DNA from: Phlyctochytrium arcticum
Taxonomy: Eukaryota > Chytridiomycota > Chytridiomycetes > Chytridiales > Chytridiaceae
Assembly: GCA_025602905.1 (NCBI GenBank)
Contig: JAHLKI010000020.1
Location: 1 to 64,000 of the forward strand
Direction: 5' to 3'
DNA: 64,000 nucleotides
The number at the start of each line of letters is the position of its first letter. The stretch's first letter is position 1. This document shows, one piece after another, positions 21,218-33,362 of this stretch. The position numbers and the translations under genes are program-made. The notes beneath the pieces were generated by a model that was given only the letters and a program-made list of their open reading frames with translations, searched no databases and was not told the DNA's origin.

Positions 21218-21819
21218 TTCCGTCTGCCCATCCTCCGCCAGTCTCATATAGCCCCAACTTCTCCACTTTTTCCTGGCTCATCCTGTCAATAGAAACCTGT
21301 TTGGGCTGACGGGGGAAACCAGCGGGTAAAGTGCTGGGTAAAAAATGGATTCGCGCAGCAGTGCTGACTGGGCGGCTGTGCAAAAGTAAAAAGGCTGGAG
21401 AACAAAACCTGATTCCTGAATGAATTTCCTGAATACAACCGAGATGGCTGGACTTGACGGAGCGCTCGGAGGACAAGGAATTCAGCCCTTGGCATTATTC
21501 ACGGACTTTGAAAATTCCTACCAGGAAAGGCGAAGAATGTCATGATCTATACCTGTCAGCCCGCTATATCGCCAGCCAGATGCCAAAACATTTACTAACG
21601 CGTCGCCAAACTGGTCTCACGAGTATAAACCGCATCAAGATGCCATGAAAAAAGAAGCAGAATCATTAGAAAAGCGATGTAATTTTTAATAATAAAATCT
21701 ATCATCTACATACAGTCTATAAGCAGCAAATCAAACGGTGAAAAGACTTCCGTCCCCGCCGGAAAAATAAAATAATGATAATAATGGATATATATGGCAA
21801 AGCGGTATGATGTCTACAT

Positions 21820-24800
21820 TCACCAGCCGGATCGTTTGGGCGACGAGGAGGTTGGTGAGTGAGTCGTGGACGAAGACGGTGATAAAATTTGGACGTGGGC
21901 CAGACTGCCTGACGTGGGAGTCTTGAGTAGGATGGACGTCCGCTTAGATTGTTTGTTGATGGTGGATATCGGAGGAGGCTTGGATGCCTGGTTTTGACGC
22001 GTGTTTTGGGATGCCCTGGCCATGGCTGGTGGGGGAATGGGTGCTTGTGGGGCTTGGTGATGGGCATACATTCCCTGTGGTGAAAGCGGTCGTTGATGGG
22101 CATAAGGTTGATGAGGCTGGGACAGTGGTTGGAGAGGGGACTGTCCAGGTCCAGAGTGCGGTGATGACGGGGGTAATGGGTGTCCACTGGGCCGTCTTTG
22201 CGGGGGCAAAGGTGCAAAATAACCACCATTTCCGCCAAGGCTTGAAGGCGAGTCCAGTGGGCTGAGCAAAGGTGTAAGGAGAGGCTGGGGCGAGCTTAAC
22301 GGAGGCAAGTGAGGAGAATGACTCGGCAATCGCTGTTGGCCGTAGGGTTGAATGGGATGTTGAGGTGGGAAATAGTGGGTTGGGTGATGTTGATGATAGC
22401 TTCCCGAGCTATTCATCCGCGTGACTAATGCCGGCGGGGCAGGTGGGCCGAGCGGAGTGCCAGGAGGCGGTGAGCTTGCCATGCCTCGTTGCTGTTGCAA
22501 ATGCATAGGATGTCCTCCCATCATCATCCGTCGGCGCCGTTCGACTTCGACCAACGCGGCCCGTTCCCGAACCCATTCACTCCACCGCTTCATGGAAATC
22601 CCCGAATGATCAAATGTGCCTTCCCTTCGCGAATGATCCTTTTCGACTTCGCCATGGACTTTGCGGGTTTCGCCCCAACTAAAATCGTCAAAATGCCAAA
22701 ATGCATAGAGAGGGAGCACGACTTGCCACATGGGAAGGGCAATCAGATAGATGCCAAACCAAAAGAGATAAATGACGCGACGGATGGTGAGGAGAATCAG
22801 AACAGCCGGGAGACCTAGGATGGCTGCCAACATGAGAAGGGGGGCGAATTGCGGGTTGTGTGAGACAATAGTGTTGACGATTAGGTAAATGGTGAATCCC
22901 GTTGCAGCGGGCAGAATGATGGATCCGATCAGTTCCATAAAAATCACAAACTATACATGAAAAAGTTTAGTCATTGGTTTACTCGGTGAAAAGTCAGTAA
23001 ACGGACGACTCACCTGCATACTAAAGCAAAAGGTTCCACACAAATCCCGGACCAGCACCAACTCCAACAGGTTATGAATCGTACTATTGATCCACCGACG
23101 CCGTTGACTCAACAACACCTTAAACGAGTCCGGAACAACCGTCTTGCAAATCGCACTGGGTACAAACACATTGCGCCGTTTGGGGAAGGCCTTGAGCATC
23201 AGAGTCGTCAAGTACCGATCTTCACCGAGCAACAACAAGTTCTTTTGGTGCAATGTATCTACAATGTTTTCCGAGTACGCTTCCACGACGTCGGGGTTGG
23301 CCAGAATCGGGACCCAGGCGTCCGCTTTGGGAGCCTTGATACGATACGCAGAGAAACAACCCGGTAAGCAAGTCACACCTCCAAACACTGACTCGAACGC
23401 TTTCGATAAATGATGAGAAATGTAGTACTCATAGACCTGGATCATTGTCACCCAAGATTGCCACTTGTTGTAAATCTTTGTTTCGCCGCATACGCCCATG
23501 ATGTTGGGATCTTTCAGGAAACAGGCGACAAGATGGGTAATAGAGTCGGGGTAGACACGGGTATCGGCGTCCACCATCAAGACAGATTCATATTGACCGG
23601 GATGGATACCGTTGATCAGCCAGAGTTTATGGAAAATGTCGAATTCGAGCTCAGTCATACGGTCGTCAAACATGACTTTGGTGAGAAATTGCATGAGAAG
23701 GACTTGAGAATCACGTTTGCCGCGGTTGCCTGGTTTGGACGTGTTGGGTAGAGACCGCTCTTCTTCATTGCCGACCTTGACCACCAGGATCATGGGGACT
23801 TTGCCCTGTCGACGATGTCGGAGCGTTCGGCCTAACGTATTGGAGCGAGCCAGTTTGCCTTTGCCGTTCGGGTTCGCATCGCCATCTCCTCCGCTGCCCG
23901 TCATGGCTGTCATATCCTCTTCATCCTGCATCATGGCACTCTTGTTTCCCTTTTGCCCCGCCTCATCCGCCAAAGCATATTTGTACCACCCGGCATAGAC
24001 TCGGGCATAGTTTTTGCGTCGGTTTCCGTTGGCAATGGCTACATAACTGAACGCTTGTGGTTCTCCGCCCTTGCGTGGATCATCTCCCGGGAACCGCTCG
24101 TCAATCTCCATCATATCAATCAGATAGTCTGGAGTCGTTCGCGGTTCGCCAGAGCCTTGAACAACACCGTCCGCAATCACAAAGATGGTCTTGTGAGTTG
24201 AGGGGTAGTAAGTTCGCGCAAGTGAGTCGAGAGTAGACCGGAGTGAGGCATAGGATTCCGAGTAACAAGTGACGAGCATGAGCGTGTGCATAAGAGTAGG
24301 GTCATGCAAAATAGGATGGTTTTGACCGTACTGCGCAGCGAGTTGCAAATCAAGAAACTGGTTTTGAGATGTGGGGTCAAAGTGATCGTGGGGAAGGGCC
24401 ACGTCCGGTAAAGTGGGTTGTTGCAGCACTTTGCCGTCGGGACCGCGAGACTTTAACGGGCTGACCGGTATATTTCTATTTTTGCCAATAGTCGAACCAG
24501 ACGAATTGGTTCGAGCAGGGGCAGGCGGAGCTCCACCCAACATAAGCAGCTTCTTGACCTTGGGTACTGATCCCGCGCCTCCTGCGACCGCATCTTTATT
24601 GTCAGGGTGGACAATCTGCAGATTTCCCATTTGAATAGCCCCATCTTCACTAGTCTGGCCCGGGCGAGCATTTGGCATACCATGTTGCCCGCCATTGGCT
24701 TCCAACTCCTTCTGCCTTCGCTTCCGATCAGCCCGAACTCGTGAATCCTTGTCGCGCTCGCCCAACTTCCAGCCAATCAAGTACTGGAAGATGACTGCCA

Positions 24801-26554
24801 AAATAAATTTTGCACCGACTGTTCCCATGATGAGGGTAAACGAGACATAGAGGAGTACATCCGACACGACACACCCAAAACTTGATGCGTCCACTTTTGC
24901 AATCCGGAATGTTTCATCCAAACAGTCTGCCTTTTCCTTGAATCCGGCACGGGACAGAAAAATCTTTGTAGCATCCTTTCCGCGATTCTTTTCGACTGCG
25001 CGATGGAAATCGGCTCCCAGGAAATTGGGCTGCTCGGCTAAGCGGGTCAGATCCAAAACATTTCCGTTATATACAAGGTAGTTTGTGCTGTTGTACACGT
25101 CCTGGTAAGTCATGAACAACTCGGCATCGGGGCGGAACGTAGCAATAATGTTGCGCGGCTTATCCGCGTAGGTATCGTGGCAGAATGGTAAAGTCGTTTT
25201 GAACCCGGGGAGGGAGCAGGCATACGGGGTTTTGTTTTGACCGCCGCCCAGTGTTGCGGCACATCGACCGTTGACGACAGGAAACAAAAAACTGAGATCT
25301 TTGCCGGCGATTTCGGCTGGGTTGATTGAAACATTGGGGTGTCCCTCAATGTTGGTGAGAACGATTCCGGCATTATAAAGTTTTCCGCGGACAGCAAAGT
25401 ACTCGCGATTGGCGAGTTGAGAGTGTCGGATGGGTGCTATGCCATGTTGGCAAGTGACCAAGTTGAATCCAAATGTAATGAATCCGACAAAGGCCATGGC
25501 AAGCGTGATGATAGTACACAAAGCAATCTTTTCGCGAAATGCCTGTTGAATAAGCGGATCCTTCATGCCAAACAGACGAAGAACGGGGGCAGGAAGGTAA
25601 AAGGTCAGGATGGCCGTTAGGACGGTCCACCATGTCATGCTGTGATGGGAGTCATCCTCATTGTGAATTCCTGACAGGGTACTCTTGCGCCGACTGAGGG
25701 ATTTGCGGCCAAGAGTCAGATCGTGTCGGGGAAAGCCCATGCTAAACCGAGAGTCACCGCGGCTAACCGAGCGATCTCGTTTGACCAGCGACCTTTTACG
25801 CTGAACGCCATTGTGATTATTAAGACGTTGGTTGAAGGGGTGCATGTGGGTTGAGGGAGGAGGTGGGGGGTTGCCAGGTGGTAGAGGGCCTGGATGTTGT
25901 GATCGGTTCTTTCCTCGTGATGATGCGCCTGTACTAGGGAGTGCATTTGAGGAGCTTGCAACAAGAGCCGGGCGAGCAGGCCCAAAGTTGTTTGGGGGGA
26001 GCGGCATGTGCCCTGGCATCGCGCGGCGTTGCTGCTGTTGCTGCTGCTGGCGGGATTGTTGGGATGATGGTGATAGTGGGCCTCGCTGATGAGGTTGTGC
26101 TTCAGGATGGGGTTCTTGGTGACCCGTCCGCGATCTCTGTGGGTCTATGTATTCCAACGATTGACCGATGAGGTGAATGAAACAAGCAGGGGTGATCGGG
26201 GCAGCAACAACAAGTAGGAAAATAGATGGAATAACAAAAGCGTCAGTAAAATGTTTGTAAAAAGCTGTGAGCAAGCTCTCCGAGAAAATTCCAGCCGCTG
26301 CACTTCCAAATTCCATAAATGCATAAATGGTTCCATCGTCTCCCCGCCGCCATAGCCTCCCGCCCGCAATGACCACTCTACACGGAAATCGCTTCCAAAG
26401 TCAAAGACTCACCCCGCATTGCTGGCAAGTGTTCCGCAGAACTGTTGATGCTGTTGTTGAGGGTAGCGGAGGAATTGTTGAAGGAGGACGTTGTCCAGTC
26501 GGCAACCAAGTTTTCGCTCGAAGCGCTGTTTCCACCCGGATGCGACGGTGCCAT
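21820..26554 (-). CDS. Chitin synthase, division 2 (class IV type)
   Basis: Transfers GlcNAc from UDP-GlcNAc to growing chitin at the plasma membrane. Exons: 26554-26413, 26339-23014 and 22950-21820 (introns of 73 and 63 nt), giving about 1532 residues. The N-terminus is Ser/Asn-rich. Membrane segments follow ('FVIPSIFLLVVAAPITPACF'), then a Gln/Pro-rich cytosolic part, two helices around 25600-25460, an extracytoplasmic cytochrome-b5-like region, another helix pair near 24800, and the family 2 glycosyltransferase domain with 'MVDADTR' (residue about 970), 'EDRYLTT' (about 1087) and 'QRRRW' (about 1129). The second intron falls right after 'CGTFCFSMQ'. C-terminal helices end at 'FDDFSWGETRKV', then a Pro/His/Ser-rich tail of about 250 residues. 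The frame extends upstream without an ATG, so I use the ATG at 26554. The b5-like region and the absence of a myosin motor point to class IV. Confidence 0.9.
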
Positions 26555-26599
26555 GGTCGCTGCCTGCGCTGTCGTGGTCGTCGGCAATGGCGGGCGTTA

Positions 26600-29053
26600 C
26601 AGATAGCTCCTTCTAATGTCCGTTTACAGAGATTTCGGTGCAAAGATCCACTAAATTCCTTTGAGAAATATACGATCCAAAAATTCCAACAAAACGCCGG
26701 CGCCAAATAGAAAATGGAGATACCAGCCACCGATATTGCGCCGTTGTTTTTCCGGTAGAATTTTAGGCAATAAGATTCCGCGCCTTGTATATCTTGCCCC
26801 GTTCCGTCCCTCTCACATATACACATACACATATTCTGCACCATATGTGAAAACCCCAGGATTTGCTACATGAATCAACCAGTTTCCATCTCGTAGATTT
26901 TTCCCACTTTTCCAGCGACACTTTTTGGAAAAGTTGGATGAGCAACTTTTTTTTTGTTTTGTGGCCGCACGGAATTTTGTGGCTTTTGCGGCGGCGTCGC
27001 GAGCCGACACGCCACGATTTGCTCACGTAAGCACTCGGACGCGTTCGGATTCCCATTTCCCACACCATGCACCACGCAGTGCACCACCCAAAAAGACTTT
27101 AAGAAAGTCCAGCCCCTCCCGCAAGACTTTCCCTCACCAGTCAAGAGCCTCTTTGTGCGGGCGGAAATCCCTGTGCGAAATGGAATTGTTCCTGAGTGGG
27201 ACTTTCCTCGGATACCAGGTCTGGAAAGTGCATATCTGATGGGACGCGAATGATGGTCAAGACGACTCTGCCCTGTCATCTGATGCATCAACCCAAATGC
27301 ACTACAATTTACTCCAATCCTTCAGTCGTAGAAAGCGCTTGTTCAATTCTGTTATCTTATTTAGTGGAATGGACTGCATTGTCTTGTGGGCCATGGAGAG
27401 CAGTGCGTCGATGGACATGCGCGGTTCAAGTAAACAATGTTCATCTTGATATTCATCCCTGCGCAAATGAATCGCTGAGGGAAAAGGTGCATGCATGATC
27501 TGGTGAGCTTTGGAAAAGTCACAAGATGGCTTTGGTAGCCTCCGGTACAGCAGAGCCGCCTTTGAAATGAATGAAGGATCGTGCAACCCACGGCGGCACC
27601 TTACCTGCTACTTTTTCGAAATGAAACATATCGGTTGGGTCAACTGAGTATATGATAACGTTGCGACAATTCTTATTATTGGTAACAGAGTTTACCGTGA
27701 AGGCATGAAAATTATATAAAGCGTTCATTACTAGAGCACAGTATGACACGGACATTGCAAGGAAGTTTTAGAAGCCGAGCATCCCGCTGGTTCAAAAGTT
27801 CCTGGCTTAAAATAGAAACAGTTCAGGCAAAGCCAGAGTCTACCCATGATTGAGGGTCGGTACTCATTCTAAGAGTTTTGAACAATGCTAAAAAAAAGTC
27901 TTCCATTTTGGAAGCAATTTCAGTGGTACTCGAGTAACCGGAACATGCAGTACATACTCGAGTAGGTTTGAGATAATCCTATCCGTTTGTTTTGTTGGTG
28001 TGTCGCCAGGAATATCTCTGGCGGTAACTGCGGCTTCAAATGTTTCTTGTTGAACGGGTATGCATGGATAGCTCTGATTATCTCTGATGAGACTCTCCGA
28101 AATCAGCCTGGTCGAGCCGCAGATAATACTCCAAGTATGCCCAGCTGGACATCCACGCTTACCGCACATTATGGAAGAGTTCTACTCGAGTAACCGCCGT
28201 TACCGTGAAACCTCAAATGGATTCCTAATATGATAGCCAAAAGATATTTATAAATTTCCAGGCGTCTGCATGGGGGGAATCCACCGGACAAGCTCCTGTT
28301 TTGTTATGCCCAATACCTGCTTCCCGGGCGAGATTCGTATTATCAAGCAAAAAGATCCTCAACTCAGCCCGCTGAGGGATATTAACAGCGTTACAGATAT
28401 AACTTTGTTGTTTGTCCGCTTTCTGCGGAGTCTCTATGGTATCTCACCTTTTAAAGTTTCTGATGCCCGCCCCCCCCCCCAATCATGCAGTGCATATAAT
28501 TCGGGGTGGTATTTTGTATTTTCCACACCACAGCCAAATATTGAGCGTGCTTTTTGACGCATATATACCACTTGTTTCTTGTCTTTCTTCCTTCAACCAG
28601 TTCTGTGTCGGGGCCTTTTGCCCAGTGTTTCCGTCGCCCGTTTCGACCTTTTCCAGCCTTTGTTGTCGTCGAGAAAGAGACTTGTGGCTCGCTTTGCGCG
28701 GCCGTGACCACAGCGGCCAAAGTCGTCCGAGACGTTTCTTCCAGCCGCGCAAAAGATCCAACTTGGCTCTCCGCAAAGGTTGAGGCCGTGATCAGCTCTC
28801 TCCCTTCCTTCTTTTTCGCAAAGAAGAGGAGGACGACCCGGAGAAAGTTCACTTGAGAGCATAGCTCTTCAACGGACTTTAGTATCGCACATTTCTTTAT
28901 AACTTCCCCGGGCTGGGGTTGTTGACCGTTTTCGACCTCCGACGACAACAACACAATCACAGACGAAACTGGTTTTCGGGTTGATTTTATAGAGCAAGAA
29001 CCACATATAGAGCCCATTCCTTACTAGACCACACTACATATCCCCCTCCTACC
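26600..29053. other. Long gene-poor stretch
   Basis: 2.4 kb between divergently oriented genes. Several open frames overlap each other on both strands, none with a recognisable domain or consistent splice structure. It contains three copies of the palindrome 'tactcgagta' (27927, 27955, 28184) and a C10 run near 28472. The last part (28500-29053) is probably the receptor's promoter and 5' leader. Confidence 0.5.
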
Positions 29054-32000
29054 ATGCGGTTTCCAACCTTTGCTGCGACATCAGCAGCAGCTGCTTCATT
29101 AACATACCCAGCACCCTCAAAAACCTCATCCCTCATACCCTGGTTCCTCATCTCGGCTCTATCCCTCACATCCACTCTCCTTCAAGTCCACGCCCAACCC
29201 CCACCCCCCTTCACCACACTCACCTACGCCGTCGTCCTAGCCAGCACCGATCCCTTCATCACATCCTTCCGTGCGGCTATCGACCTGGCTGTAGCCGATA
29301 TCAATGCGGATTCAGCTCTTTTACCCGGTGCCAATCTCCAAGTTCGGTTTTATGACTCGGAAGCCAGTCCAAGAGTGGTCGTTGCGCAGGGTCTAAAGGC
29401 ATTGGCCGAGGGTGTCAATGGAATTATCGGCGAAGCCGATTCAGGGATTACTGGGGTAAGTCCTTTGTCTTTTAGAGTTGGTCTTAATTTACGCGCAGAA
29501 AGAACAATGTTCTAAAGAAATCCGTTTGTTTGTATCTATAGCCTCTTGTCCTCGCCGCCCAAACCAAATCCATCCCAGTCTGCAGTGGGGCCAGTACATC
29601 CCCCGACCTGACCAACAAGAAAGAATATGCGACCTTTTTCCGTACGCTGCCCTCCGATGATGCCCAAGGTGCAGCCATCATTTCCCTTTGCCAAGCCATG
29701 AAATGGGGTCGCATTGGTCTTATTGCCGAAGCGACAGCCTACGGTCAGGGAGTCACCGATGCCGTCCTGGATGCCAGCGCCGCCAACGGACAACAAGTTA
29801 CAATCGACGCCCGATTGTCCATTGTCATGTCGGATAAAGCTCAGATCCGAAATCAATTGACGGCCCTCAAGGATTCCGGAGTCAGAATCATTGTAGCCAT
29901 TGGAGCCGACGTCAAGAACTTTCCTGCTTTTATGCGCATCGCGAGCAGCATCGGGTTGGTCGGCGACGATTACGTCTGGGTCTTATCGGACGCTTACCTA
30001 GCGGCTCTGGCGGACATGACTTCCGCCAATGCTTTGGGTGAAGACAAACAAGCGTTGAAGGGTGCCCTGGCCGTGTACCCGCAAGAAGGCTTTGGTCCCA
30101 AATACCAAGCATACCGCGCATCGGGCAAAACCGAGAACCCCTACGATTTGTTCTACTATGATTGTGTGCTGGCCATGGCTCACGCCCACACTAAACAGCT
30201 CGCAGAAGGCGTGACATTGGCCAACCTGGCCGCCGGAATCAACCTCCCAACGTTCAACATTGAGACATTTACCCGGGTCAACTTTACGGGTATGACGGGT
30301 CCAGTCGCCTTTGCACCCACCGGTAACCGAAACGGTCTGTACGCCCTCTATAACTTTGACGGACAAAAGCAATCTCAAGTGGGCACCATTCAAAACGGTA
30401 CCATTGCCAAATTGGCCGACATCTCGTTCCACTCTGGATCATCGGAACCGCCCAGAGACTCTCCCGAACTCAAAATCAACATTGTGGCCTGGCTCTCGGC
30501 CCTTGGAATTCTTTTCACCTTCCTCTTTGGTGTCATGGTCCTTGTCATGCTTGCCTCCATCTTCTACATCTTTTACAACCGCTCCAACCCCATCCTTCGA
30601 CCCGTCAGCCCCACCTTTTGTGCTCTCATCACACTGGGTCTGCTCCTGGTGTATCTCTCGGAAGTGTTTGATATCGGGTACCGGTCCACGCTCACTTGCA
30701 ACATCTACCCGTGGATGTTGGGTGTCGGGTTCATCACTATTTTGGGCGCGGTTTTTGTCAAGCAGTGGCGAATCTACCGTATTTTCGAGAATGTCCATTT
30801 GGCCAAACATGGAATTCGGGATGCACGCTTATTGATCATTTTTGGCGGCATTTTGGCAGTCCAAGTGGTGAGTTTTTACTTCCGTCGCCATACCTATACG
30901 AGCAAAATGCTAATATAAACCTCCATAGGTCCTGCTGCTTGCCATGACAGCCGGTGCCCCACTCAAGCAACTCGAGCTCACCAACAAACGCGCCGAAACC
31001 CGATCCTTCATTTGCCGCTCCGACAACGAGCTCTTCCAGTCCATCATCACCTACATTATCCTCGGCTACTGTGGTCTCATGCTCCTGGTCTGCACGTACC
31101 TGGCCATTCGCACCCGAAACGTCTACTCCGCCTACAACGAATCCAAATGGATCGGATTAAGTGTTTACAACATCATTCTCTGCGGATTTGCCGCGTTGAC
31201 TGTTACGTTTATCGGGGGAAGTGACATGAGTGAGAGTGTACGGTTTGCCGTTCGTAATGCGACCGTGTTTTTCGCTGCTACGGTTGCCTATGTATCCCTG
31301 GTCGGGCGTCTCCTGTGGGTGATTTACTTCCGTGCGGCTCAAAAGTCGGCCGCGGCCCAGCTTAGTGCTACCACCGATAACGTCCTGCAATCGACTCAAA
31401 ACATTACCTCGGGCGGAGAAAGTTCGTTTTCGGGTATGGGTCGCAACTTTGTCAAATCGGTATCAGCGTTGCAGTCCGCCACCCCCCGTGCAGCAGCTGC
31501 CTCCCTCGTCAATGCCCAACTCCGGCAAACGGCGTTACCCATGCGTATTTCGGGCTCCATTACATCCGTCTGGAAAATGCATACCATGACGCTTCTCCTA
31601 GGCGGAGAGAAACTGTTGACCTTGTTCGAGACCCCCTTGCAGGACCCCGACACGAATGAAGCCCCTCGCCAGGCGAAATCCCCCGGTTACGCTCTCCGAT
31701 TACGCGATGTCAAGGCCCGCCTTTTATTGGCTCCCCAGTATGCCCACAACCGCCCCGAAGTCGAGAAACCCCGACACTGCCGATTCGAGATTCGGTGGGG
31801 TAACACGGGCATGGTCGTACAGGCTGCCAGCATCTCTGATTGTGAAGAGTGGGTGTATTTGATCAACTCGGGAGGTGTGGCTGCCAGTTCAACGGCCGCC
31901 TCGCCCTTGTTCCGTACACCCCGCGACGTTGGCGTTCTGACTGCCGGCAACAACTCGTTTGGACAACTCCCCATGTCGAGCAGCTCTGATCGCAAAGACG

Positions 32001-32185
32001 TCTACGACCCAACAACGCCCAGCTCACCCCACGGGCCAAATAACAACACCGGCAACATCACTTCTACTACGTTGGGGCGGGACATGGTTGTTCGCGACCG
32101 GAGCGATACGTACCAGAGCCGGTCGGGGCGAATGGTCGGATCAAATTCGGGCCTTGGGAATGATAAAATGGGATATAACCCATAG
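29054..32185 (+). CDS. Class C (GABA-B type) G-protein-coupled receptor with PH-like tail
   Basis: Exons 29054-29455, 29542-30867 and 30929-32185 (introns of 86 and 61 nt, both phase 0) give 994 residues. A hydrophobic segment ending 'LLQVHA' is a likely signal peptide or anchor. Residues about 55-430 form the periplasmic-binding-protein-like ligand domain ('GIIGEADSGIT', 'PVCSGASTSPDLTN', 'YDLFYYDCVLAMAHAHT'). Seven membrane segments follow from about residue 447 to 712, with 'VKQWRIYRIF' after helix 3 as in GABA-B receptors. After a Gln/Ser-rich linker, residues about 784-891 look like a pleckstrin-homology fold (beta-rich start 'WKMHTMTLLLGGEKL', 'RFEIRWGNTGMVVQAAS', closing helix 'CEEWVYLINS'). 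The tail is Ser/Thr/Asn-rich. The ligand is unknown; it should signal through heterotrimeric G proteins at the plasma membrane. Confidence 0.9.
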
Positions 32186-32884
32186 ACGTGAATTGGGTTC
32201 TGTCTCTCTTCTTGGTTTCTTTTCTTCTTCTTTTTGGATTCTGTTTACACATCCTCTGATCCCTGCATTCTTCCACACGTATACACACATTCTTTCACTT
32301 CAATCACTGTTTTCTTTTGTTTCTTTCGAATACAAAAATATTCTTCTTGATACAAGCAGGCTAACCCTCGGGGTACAAACTAAGTCCAAAATACTAATCG
32401 TTTATTTTACACTCTTTACAAGATAGATCACGCGCAGGCCAGCCCCCAGCATGGACTGGACGATGAATGCCATGTATATCTGTATCGCAAGTCATTTTTC
32501 GCAAAGACTTGGTGCTAACCAACTTTTCGATCCAACTAAAGTTGATCCCGCCAAATATGTGCTCGAGGTGTAAGATCAACTTGCCACTGTTGGCTCGCGC
32601 ACATAATACAGAATTGATTGCTTTCAAAAGGAAAATGAAACAGTTGAAACAAAGCACTTTCTGCCCCAAAATACTGCTTGAATGATTGCTATGCTGAACA
32701 TGGCAGCAGTGTGTGATTGCGCGCATCGAGCACCTTCTCGCGCTGATTAAAGAGGGTCCCGCTGCCATCGCCAACGCACTCGCCTCTATCCGCGACCAAC
32801 TCAACCAGTTTGGTGCCGGAGGGCGCCCTCTCGCGCGTCTTTCAATCATGAACCCAAATCTCTGCGCGCCCAAGAGGATCGGCC

Positions 32885-33238
32885 ATGTGCGGGTGGCCGG
32901 AAAGTAAAGCAACTCAAGAAGCACGTCTGCGGTCCATGGACATAGCGACTGGCTTCTATCGACTGCTTGTAGTATCCCAGATCATGGAACATACAAATGG
33001 TCTGGTGGGAAAGGACTTCAAACACTTTGTGCAAATTGCGCCTTTTGCTCTATACGGCCTTTTTGAGTCCCGCCTCCTGGCTCAATACGTCTTGCAAAAA
33101 CAATCGGCGCTTCGAAAGGCTGCCGCGGAGGATGCCTCCATCAACCGAGTAGTTCTCCAACTGGCCAGCCGGGAGTTGAAGAGGGCAGGATCCGAATTCA
33201 AGGTCAACTTGTTTCCGTGTCTAGTTCTGCATGCCTGA
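32885..33238 (+). CDS. Hypothetical protein, uncertain
   Basis: A frame of 117 codons with a helical, balanced composition ('MDIATGFYRLLVVSQIMEHTN', 'LLAQYVLQKQSALRKAAAED'). A second frame just upstream (32713-32907, 'IEHLLALIKEGPAAIANALASIRDQL') also looks protein-like and might be an earlier exon, but I find no clean splice pair joining them. No domain is recognised. The rest of 32186-33362 shows no gene. Confidence 0.3.
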   Translation: MCGWPESKATQEARLRSMDIATGFYRLLVVSQIMEHTNGLVGKDFKHFVQIAPFALYGLFESRLLAQYVLQKQSALRKAAAEDASINRVVLQLASRELKRAGSEFKVNLFPCLVLHA

Positions 33239-33362
33239 GTAATCTTTGCTACATAGGCTTAGATAGTCTTGTCCATCTGTACTCTGATTTTCATACTATG
33301 ATTTGGGTGTACAATAAATAACAACGTCGCCAACGCGACGAGAATCATCAATAAAGTGGCTA

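Noticed and set aside
22421..24634. Several + strand frames inside the chitin synthase
   Set aside because: Antisense shadows of a well-supported coding exon.
28451..29017. 188-codon minus-strand frame upstream of the receptor
   Set aside because: No domain, overlaps equally long frames on the + strand, and covers the probable receptor promoter.
32394..32924. 176-codon minus-strand frame
   Set aside because: Composition is not protein-like and overlaps a more plausible + strand frame; no homology recognised.
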